Of a DNA stretch of 64,000 bases, positions 52,690 through 60,500 are shown one piece after another. Numbering within the stretch: position 1 is the stretch's first letter; each line of letters begins with the position of its first letter. This DNA is from Geodermatophilus dictyosporus (lineage in GTDB: Bacteria; Actinomycetota; Actinomycetes; Mycobacteriales; Geodermatophilaceae): NCBI RefSeq assembly GCF_900115505.1, contig NZ_FOWQ01000006.1:214792-278791 (forward strand), given 5' to 3'. Made by a program: the position numbers and the translations under genes. Below the pieces are notes generated by a model. That model made no database searches. It worked only from the letters and a program-made list of their open reading frames with translations, and was not told the DNA's origin.

Positions 52690-54129
52690 ATGAAGATAAC
52701 TGCTTACGGTAGGCGGGCTGATCCAGCTAGCTATTCAGGTGAGTGCTTCGGTGTCACTGGCCAGTGGATGGGACGCGACCGGGGACGTCCGCGCCCAGTG
52801 CTCGGTGTCGTCATTGACCTTAGCCTCGCAGTGGACGGCAATGGCTTGCGCGCGCTCGCGGAGGTTGATCCTGACGTCATCGTCCTGACCCACGACGACG
52901 AGGACCACACCGGCGGTGCCCCCGCCGCGTTGAGCTCACTCACTCCTAGCCTCCACCGTCAGATCTGGCTGCCGGCCGACTGGTGGTTCGTCGTCTCTGC
53001 ATGGGCCCAGGCCGCTGGTATGAGGCCGCTGCCTGGAACAAACCAGCTTCCGCTGACTTCGGGGCAGTTGGCCGACATGGCTGGTATTGACGACGAACCG
53101 CTTCCTCTGGCGGGCGACTTGGGAGACCTCGACGAGTCCTCGATCGCCCGGAGCCATGGCGCGACGTCCAAGCACGACTCGGCTGCTTTCGATGACGATG
53201 TTCATTTTGTTCAGGAATGGGCTGACGACGCCACTGTCCCAAGTTGCGCAGAGTATGACTTCTTTGCCGAGTGGGACGATGCACAACCCGTCAGTGCGGA
53301 CATCCGGAGCCGGGTCGAGACGCTGCGCAGGTGGCTCGACGCGCTTGACCCAAACGTTGCACCCACCGGCATCTCAGAGGAGCAGATCGCTTCGTCGATC
53401 CGACGCGCCGGACGGCTTGGGCCCGGCCTTCCCTACGGTTCGGAGTTCGATGGAGACCCCGATAAGGTGGCGGAGCGCGTGATTAGGCGGGCCAGCCACA
53501 TCGTCCGCATCGTGCAGATCGCGGCCAGGAAGGCCGAAATCCGGTGGTTTGCCTTTGACGGCAACCTCCAATCTAGGCCCCGGTACTTAGACGAGGGCAT
53601 ACCGCGAGCCGTCACCGTCGTCAACGCGAGGGAGATCGCGCTACCGAGCCTCGTAATCGCCTCGGCTGCCGACGTTCTCCTGCAGGCGTTACGACTGACG
53701 GTGCAGAACCGCCGTGCACTGGTCACGTTCGTATGGCCGGAGCCTTGCGGCGACCTCACTGGCGGCTTTCTGGGATGGAGCGACTCGGCGGGAGCAGGAT
53801 GTGATCCGCTGACCACCATGGCGGGTGCCACACCGTGGGAATGGGTCGATGTCATGTCGGCGCCCCATCACGGTTCAGCGGCGATGGGGACACGCGGCTG
53901 GGAGGTCCACCGAGACATCTGGGAAGGCCGACGCCTAAGTGGACGGGGCATCTACGTGCTGCTCTCAAACAACATGCACGCCACGACCCGCTGCCTTCGG
54001 GGCATCTCGGCGAACTCGCGCGGCTCTACCCAATTTGATCGTGGGACCTTGGCGCGGCGCGGGCACCCGACGCCGGTGGACGCCGGAGCTGAGTGGCGCT
54101 CCGACCGCTGGCGGCTCTGGGGCTGCTGA
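52690..54129 (+). CDS. metallo-beta-lactamase-fold hydrolase, ComEC-like
   Basis: 479 residues. The MBL metal motif is intact: H68-x-D70-x-D72-H73 in VLTHDDEDHTGGAPA. The late SAPHHGS motif (H393-H394) is that of ComEC-like MBL proteins. No membrane helices exist, so it is a free-standing nuclease/phosphodiesterase-like domain. A long insert (about 120-260, acidic, with DFFAEWDDAQ) separates the motifs. It has lower GC and more AT-ending codons than the transfer genes around it, and it is flanked by non-coding gaps, so it looks like inserted cargo. Such solitary MBL genes occur in defence islands, but the substrate is unknown. Confidence 0.8.
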   Translation: MKITAYGRRADPASYSGECFGVTGQWMGRDRGRPRPVLGVVIDLSLAVDGNGLRALAEVDPDVIVLTHDDEDHTGGAPAALSSLTPSLHRQIWLPADWWFVVSAWAQAAGMRPLPGTNQLPLTSGQLADMAGIDDEPLPLAGDLGDLDESSIARSHGATSKHDSAAFDDDVHFVQEWADDATVPSCAEYDFFAEWDDAQPVSADIRSRVETLRRWLDALDPNVAPTGISEEQIASSIRRAGRLGPGLPYGSEFDGDPDKVAERVIRRASHIVRIVQIAARKAEIRWFAFDGNLQSRPRYLDEGIPRAVTVVNAREIALPSLVIASAADVLLQALRLTVQNRRALVTFVWPEPCGDLTGGFLGWSDSAGAGCDPLTTMAGATPWEWVDVMSAPHHGSAAMGTRGWEVHRDIWEGRRLSGRGIYVLLSNNMHATTRCLRGISANSRGSTQFDRGTLARRGHPTPVDAGAEWRSDRWRLWGC

Positions 54130-54282
54130 AGTGCAGGGAGCCTGACCCGGTTTCCTGGACACCTATCCCGAGGCGGGAATCGAAAGACGACGTGCATGAA
54201 TGCATGGCATATCAGCGTGTGTCGGTAGCGGCTGCGCGCCCGGCCGCCGTCGGCATGACAGTTGATCTTGCCCACCGAGGAA

Positions 54283-54993
54283 CTAATGCAACGTCTTCTT
54301 AGCCACCGTCCCAGGCGGGGAGAACCACCGACCCCTCTCTGGGTGGTCCAGGAAGAACTGCTCGCTCAGTTCGAATCTCACCTCGGTGCCTGAGACGCGA
54401 GTCCACGTCAAGGTGAGGTCATCTTCGACCAGGCGGCGAACTAGGGGCCCTCGCTCCAAGAGGATCACCATGCCACCGGTGCCGTCTGGGGTGTGCTGCT
54501 GGACATCGTCGAGCACTCCAGAATCCTTCGCGTCGTCGGCGATCGGACTCTTACCCAGGAAGCGGCATGCTCCTCCAAGTCTTTCTACAGCCCGATTGAG
54601 CGTCTCCTCGTCGAGCCTGCCGGCGTGGAGTTGCTTGCTCTTCAACAAGTGACAGACGGCGGCCCGTTCGCATTCATGCGCCTTCTCCGCGAAGGACCTG
54701 AACCGCCAGCGCAGATGATCGTCGGACTGCTCAAAGAGGTCTCTCGCCGTCGTTTGCTCGGCTAGGGCGATCTCGTAGGCCCAGTCAATGTTCGCCCTCA
54801 GACGGCTTAGTGCAGGGCGGCCGTAGAAGGGGATTCTCTCGAATGGTGCCAGCCGTCGGTATGGCATGGGAGTCTCATCCCTGATGACCGGCACAAGGGA
54901 GCTGAGCACTGGTCTCTTAGCGAGCCCGGCTTTGACTGCTTCGCGCAGCAGGGGAAGCTTGTCGTCCAGGATCTTGTCGACGCGGTCAGTCAC
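54283..54993 (-). CDS. partner protein of the membrane TPR gene, unknown
   Basis: 236 residues from a GTG at 54993 that overlaps the stop of the upstream TPR gene and has GGAGG 6 bases before it. It is mostly helical: VDKILDDKLPLLREAVKAGL, then RLRANIDWAYEIALAEQTTARDLFEQS and RSFAEKAHECERAAVCHLL. A C-terminal beta region follows (MVILLERGPLVRRLVEDDLTLTWTRV, TEVRFELSEQFF). No known motif is recognised. Translational coupling with the membrane TPR protein implies the two act together. It converges with the MBL gene across a 150-bp gap. Confidence 0.65.
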   Translation of the reverse strand: MTDRVDKILDDKLPLLREAVKAGLAKRPVLSSLVPVIRDETPMPYRRLAPFERIPFYGRPALSRLRANIDWAYEIALAEQTTARDLFEQSDDHLRWRFRSFAEKAHECERAAVCHLLKSKQLHAGRLDEETLNRAVERLGGACRFLGKSPIADDAKDSGVLDDVQQHTPDGTGGMVILLERGPLVRRLVEDDLTLTWTRVSGTEVRFELSEQFFLDHPERGRWFSPPGTVAKKTLH

Positions 54994-57454
54994 GCACATC
55001 CTCCACACTGGTGAGCGAGCGGCGCAGGCTGATGAAACGAGGGTGCTGCGCCACGTTAACCAAGTCCGGATCTTTGCCAAGCCAGCGCTCGTTCATCTGT
55101 TCTGCGCCCGGTCGCGAGCGTGCAATCTCCAACCACGAGAGCGCATCCTCTGTCAGTCCCTGCCTGGCGTAATAGCAGCCGAGGTTGTAGCTCACTTGCC
55201 ATGACGAACGCGGGTGTCGGGCCCAGCCTAGTACCGCGGAGAGATCCTCTGTTGCAGGTTTGCGGCGCTGACTCTCGATTGCGACCTCATTGACCAGCGC
55301 TGCGGACTTGGCTGTCCAGTGAATCCGGCGGGCGAAGTTGTCCCCGCGAAAAACCTCCTTCCACAGCTCACGTTCACTGCGCCTGGCCATGCCGGTTAGG
55401 TAGCCGTAGCCCGACCACCACGGCGTGCTCCGAACTATCTCCCTATAGTGCTGGCGAGCTAGCTCTTGGAACGCCTCGCTAGTCGGTGACGATGGGCCGA
55501 CGGTGCGGGGTGCTCGGACGAGCTCCTCCACCCGTCTCTGGTCAGTAAGGCCGAGAGTCTGCCGAGCGCGGCGCAACTCCTCCGTGATCCGTCGGCGCTC
55601 CGAGGTGGATCGCTGGAACCACGTCTCAGTGGCATCACCCGCCTGTAGGCCCAGCGAGGCTGCCAGGCGATAGCGAGCGACCAGATACCGGGGATGCACG
55701 GCGACAGCTCGAGCGTAGTGAGCCAGCGCCTCGGCGTGCTGACCCGCGATGTCGTATTCAAAGGCCAGCTTCACCAATAGCAAGCCGCTTGTCGGGGCCA
55801 GCGCAACCGCCCCTTTCAGCGTGGTGCAATCTCCTTCCTTAGCGTCGTCCGCCGCAGCGAGCGCATTTGCAGTGTCCCCCGACCAATGTGACCAACTTGG
55901 AACCCGGGGGCTGCGGGCCAATATGGTTCCGGCAGCCCAGTAGCCGGCCGCCCGGCACGCCGTCGCCGCATCCTTTCCGGTCAACTCGCGTACCGCCACC
56001 TGCTGACCAGTGGTGAGGTCAGTGAGCCGGACCAAGACACGCCAGGCTGGCTCCTCTTCGTCCTGCTTCATCTCCGTGCCCTTATTCGCGGTTGCAGAGG
56101 CGACGACGTCCGCATCGGCGCGATAGCCACCCTGGGTGGACAGGGCACTTCCGACAACGGTGATGAGGGGCTTGAGCCATGACGGTGCGACGGTGTCAGC
56201 CAGCTGGGCGAGGTCGGTGACCGCAGCGGCGTGGGTAGCTCCAGGGGCAGCTGCAGGCACGCTTACGTTTTTCAACAGTGCCGTTCGGAATACCGCGTTC
56301 TGATCTACGGTGCTCTCGTCGGTGTTCGGGGCGGTGGCAGTCTCAAGCTTCGGCTCGACGGGGCCGGGCATCTGGCGCGTGCTACGCACCTCAAGGTGGC
56401 GCCACCCCAGGAGTGCCGCCCCGCCGAGCGCAATCCAGGCGATAGCGCCCAATTCGTAAGAGCCGACCAATGTGTCGGCGCCCGCCTCTATCGCGTCGAC
56501 GAGGTCCGCAGACGGTTCATCGGTACCACTCGCTGATGCGAGGGCGTCGGTCAGTGCGGATTCGGCCTCGGTCACTGCGGCTGCGTCCAGGTCGCGGCCA
56601 AGCAGGTCCTGACGGTACTCGGCAACCGCTAGTCGCGCCGCGGCCAAGGCGACGCCGAGCTGCACGGTAGACGGGTCGCCGTTGCACGCAATTGGGCGAC
56701 TGATCTGGGCGCTCTCCGATGCGGTGATACACGCTTCCGACAGGGCGGAGTCGGCTGCAGTTCGGTCGGGATCGACGTCTGCCCGCGCTGCCGCCTGCGC
56801 TGCAACGTCGACTGCCGCGCGCAGTCGCTCGTCAAACTCGCTGGCCTGGTTGGCGACGTAGGCCTCATCGAAGGCGTCGAGGGCCGCTCGACGGGCCTCC
56901 GGATCGCCTCCCTCGGCCAGTAAGTCCGGTAACAGGCGAGCGGCGTCCAGCGCTTCAGTGCGGACCGTTGCGATGTTTATGTGGGCGGCAAGAGTCTCTA
57001 ATGCTGCGGTTCGGGAGTCCTCGGCCTGTTCTTCAAGTTCTTGCTCTCGGGCCGAGAGGTTCTCCGTGATGGATCGAAGGTCCGCTATCTCCTCCAGGGC
57101 TTCACTCCCCGTTTCCGCGGCGAGGTACGTGCGTCCGATGTCAGCAACCGTGAGGAGGAGGAGGAGAAGGCCGGCAGCACCGAGGATGCGCAGCCATCGT
57201 CGGGTCCACTCCCTTGATGCCGCTACTAGTGCCGCGCCGAGCACAGCCAGCGACGCTCCCACCCGCTGCCAGGGTGTCAGACTGTCGAGGCACAGCGCGC
57301 TCGCCTCGACGATCAATGCGAGCGCCGCCAGTACAAGGACGCCCCATCCTCTCGTGGCTTCGCGCTCGCCAAGTTCCAACGTGGCTCGGGCGCGTCCCCA
57401 CAGTCGTGGGGCGCTTCCCCGCAGTCGTTGAGCCCCGCTACCCGTCCTCGCCAT
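54986..57454 (-). CDS. membrane-anchored coiled-coil/TPR protein
   Basis: 822 residues from the ATG at 57454 behind GGGGGG; a start 16 codons earlier is possible. Three membrane helices (about 37-55, 65-80, 88-106) are followed by a coiled coil (116-150) and a long acidic, Ala-rich helical domain with two or three cysteines. A fourth helix lies near 334-350. The C-terminal 470 residues are cytoplasmic, with a STAND-sensor-like Ala/Thr region and TPR repeats (GLLLVKLAFEYDIAGQHAEALAHYARAVAVHP at about 590-625, and another near 760). It could sense a ligand outside and signal to its coupled partner. AT-richer than the transfer genes. Confidence 0.75.
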   Translation of the reverse strand: MARTGSGAQRLRGSAPRLWGRARATLELGEREATRGWGVLVLAALALIVEASALCLDSLTPWQRVGASLAVLGAALVAASREWTRRWLRILGAAGLLLLLLTVADIGRTYLAAETGSEALEEIADLRSITENLSAREQELEEQAEDSRTAALETLAAHINIATVRTEALDAARLLPDLLAEGGDPEARRAALDAFDEAYVANQASEFDERLRAAVDVAAQAAARADVDPDRTAADSALSEACITASESAQISRPIACNGDPSTVQLGVALAAARLAVAEYRQDLLGRDLDAAAVTEAESALTDALASASGTDEPSADLVDAIEAGADTLVGSYELGAIAWIALGGAALLGWRHLEVRSTRQMPGPVEPKLETATAPNTDESTVDQNAVFRTALLKNVSVPAAAPGATHAAAVTDLAQLADTVAPSWLKPLITVVGSALSTQGGYRADADVVASATANKGTEMKQDEEEPAWRVLVRLTDLTTGQQVAVRELTGKDAATACRAAGYWAAGTILARSPRVPSWSHWSGDTANALAAADDAKEGDCTTLKGAVALAPTSGLLLVKLAFEYDIAGQHAEALAHYARAVAVHPRYLVARYRLAASLGLQAGDATETWFQRSTSERRRITEELRRARQTLGLTDQRRVEELVRAPRTVGPSSPTSEAFQELARQHYREIVRSTPWWSGYGYLTGMARRSERELWKEVFRGDNFARRIHWTAKSAALVNEVAIESQRRKPATEDLSAVLGWARHPRSSWQVSYNLGCYYARQGLTEDALSWLEIARSRPGAEQMNERWLGKDPDLVNVAQHPRFISLRRSLTSVEDVRD

Positions 57455-57571
57455 GTGCCCCCCAAGCAGGGCGCACGGTAGTGCTCGACCCGTCCTAGTC
57501 ACTACGTCCTTTCGCGCCGCTGCGGCTCCTTTCCGTCGGCTCCGCCCGGGTGCTCTACGGGTGGCATCCTG

Positions 57572-60500
57572 CTAGGTGGTGTGAGTCCAGGTCGCGGTCG
57601 CTATGGTCGGCAGCGCGGACGTCAGACGCTCCGATGGTGTCGGTTGCGGTGGTGACATGGGGGCCGAAAGGCTCGCCTGCCGCCGCGGCATGAAGCTGTA
57701 GCTGCTCGACGAGGGCTCGGTGATCGGCCTGGCGTTGAGCACGGCCATGTGGACGGTGCCCGGCGGCACGGGCAGGGCCTGGGTCACCCGGTCGATGCGG
57801 TTCAGCCATCGGGCCGGGGACGAGGCGGCGATGATGGCTGCCGCGTCGCGGACCGCTTTCCGTACAACAGCAGGGCTCGTGTCGTGTGCGGTCGCCGGAA
57901 GGCGGGCGTCGAGGAGGCGCTCGGCAAGGGTGCCGGCGGACCGGATCGCGACCCGGAGCGCTGCGGCGCCCTCGCGGTGGAGGAGGTCGGCGGGGTCGAG
58001 CCCGCCCGGCAGGGTGAGCAGCCGAGGGTCGTCGCCGAGGGCGGTGAGCTTCCAGTACATCTGTTCGGCGGCCCGCTGGCCGGCGTCGTCGGCGTCGGTC
58101 GCCACGAGAACGCCGGGGCCCTCGCCGCGGATGACGGGGCGGAGCAGGTCGGCCTGCCGGTCGGTGAGGGCGGTGCCGAGGAGGGCGACGCCGACGGTCT
58201 GCCCGTCTCCGGCCAGGGTAAGGGCGACGGCATCCAGCGGCCCCTCCACGAGCGCCGGGGCGGCGCCGGCGGTCAGGGCTGGGAGACCCTCGTGCAGCCC
58301 GAGCAGGTGCTCGCCCTTGCGGTAGAGGTCGGTGCCGGGGGTGTTGAGGTACTTGGGGCCGGCGCGTCCGTTGTCGGAGGCAGCAGGGTTGCGGCGGGCG
58401 ATGAAGCCGCGGACGACGCCGTCGACGTCGCGGATGGGGAAGGTGAGCCGGTCGCGGAACCGGTCGATCAGGGTCCCGGTCCGCGCGCGCTGGGCCAGAC
58501 CGGCGGCGAGCAGCTCGCCCTCGGTGGCACCCCGGCCGCGCAAGTGGTCGACCAGCGCGGTCCAGCCCGCCGGCGCGTAGCCGGGGGTGAAGCGCGGATC
58601 GGCGGTGGGATCGGTGCCCAGCCGTTTCCGCAGGTACTCGGGCGCCCAGGAGCCCGGGTAGGAGTCGGTGAAGAAGGCGGCGGTCATGGTGTTCAGCTCG
58701 ATCAGCCGGTCGCGGCCGACGGCGGCGGTGGCCCAGAAGTGCTGCTCGAGCAGGTAGTCGGCGTTGTCGACGTCGGTCGGGGCGAAGGGGTCCGGCGTGA
58801 CGTACCGCGACGCGACCGGTGGTGGGGGAGTGTCGTGGCCGGGATCGAATGGCACGTCGGGGTCATCGGGGGGCGGGTCCGCCGAATCAACGGTGACGGC
58901 AGCGGCCTGGTCCTCAAGGGGGAGGAGCAGCTGGTCGGCATCGTCAGGCGGCTGCAGGTCAGCCGGCAGCGGCTCGGGAGTCCGGACGGGCGCGGGGTCG
59001 GTGAGGGCGGCGACACGGAAGACGAGCGCCTCGGCCACCCCGGTTGCAGTCAGGTCACTCCCTGTCCCGGTGGGGAGGCCGGCGACCGCGGCGGCGAGCA
59101 GATCGGCGGGGGACCAGCCACCGCGGATCCCGGTGGTGACCGCTGCGACCAGGGCTGGCCACGCAGGGGCGGCCAGCACCCGCCGTCCGTGGTCGTCGGG
59201 CAGCAGCGCCAGCAGCGTGGTGCACCAGTCCGGGCGCAGCCCGGCGCCCTCGGGGCCGGCGGCGACGGTGGCCGGGGTGAGGTGGGGCGCCAGCCGCCAC
59301 CACAGCGCGGCGGCGGGCAGCTCGTCGGGCAGCGGCCGCTGCACCGTCAGCGCTGCGAGCAGGCCGGCGGCGTCGAGGCCGGCGCGGTCGGCGGCGGCCA
59401 CCCGGTCGGCGAGCGCCGGCCAGTGCGGATCGCGGCGCAGCCGGGGATCGATGCTGTCGGCCAGCGCCGCCCACACCGCGCCGCTCCGCGTCGGGGCGGT
59501 CGCGGCGAGGGCCGCCTCGAGCCGTCGTTGGTGGCGGCGTTCGGTGGTGGCGGGGTGGGGTGGTCCGGTGGGGCACCGGTCGTCGTTGGGCACTGCGTGT
59601 GCGGCGCGCCAGACGGCGAGATCGGCGCGGAGCGACGCGGAGCCCGGGTCCAGCAGCGGCTGTGCCCATTCCGGTGCGGTGGCCGGGGTCATGGCGGCGG
59701 CGGTGCCGGTGACCCGGGCCGCGCACGCGGTGAGGTGGTCGGCGCGGACAGCGAGGTAGGGCCCCCAGTGCGGATCATCGGCCAACGCCACCGGCACGCC
59801 GGGCAGCCACGGCAGCGGACCCGCGGCACCCGGCGCGGGCAGCCGCCAGTCCAGCACGGCCGCCGGGTCGTGCGCGCTGCCCAGCTCCCTGACCGCGGCC
59901 GCGGTGTGCAGGGCGGCGACGGGGTCGGCGCCGGAGAGGGCGTGCAGCGCCAGGTGGCCTCGCAGCGTCGGCCACGCCGCCGCGGCGGTCAGCCCGGGGT
60001 GGAGCTGCTCGGCGGCGTTCTCCAGTTCTTCGCCGGTCGCCGCGCCGAGGCGGTGCTCGGCGGCGACGCGCAGCGCATCGGCGTACCGGGTGGCGGCGGC
60101 GTGCAGGCGCACGGCCGGATCGGCCAGCGCCCGTCGGGCGCCGGTGGCCGAGGTCTGGGCGCCGTCGCGGCCGAGCATGGCGACCAGCAGGTCGGTGGCG
60201 GTCGGCGGGGACACCGCGGCGGGCGCGACGATGCTGTGCGGGTCCCCGTCGCCGACGGTGGCCACATACAGGTGGTTGGCCGCGCGGCCGCGGGTGAGCG
60301 CGACGTAGAGCAGCTGCCGGGACTCGGTGCCGGTAAGCACGGTGTGGCAGGTGTCGGCGGTGACGCCCTGCGCGCCGTGCACCGTGGTCGCGTAACCGAG
60401 CTGCACGTGCTCGCGCACGTAGGCCGCCGGCAGAATGATCCGCCGTCCGGTGCCGGCGTGGGCGACGGCGAGGGCGCCGTCCCCGCCGACGGCGGTGACG

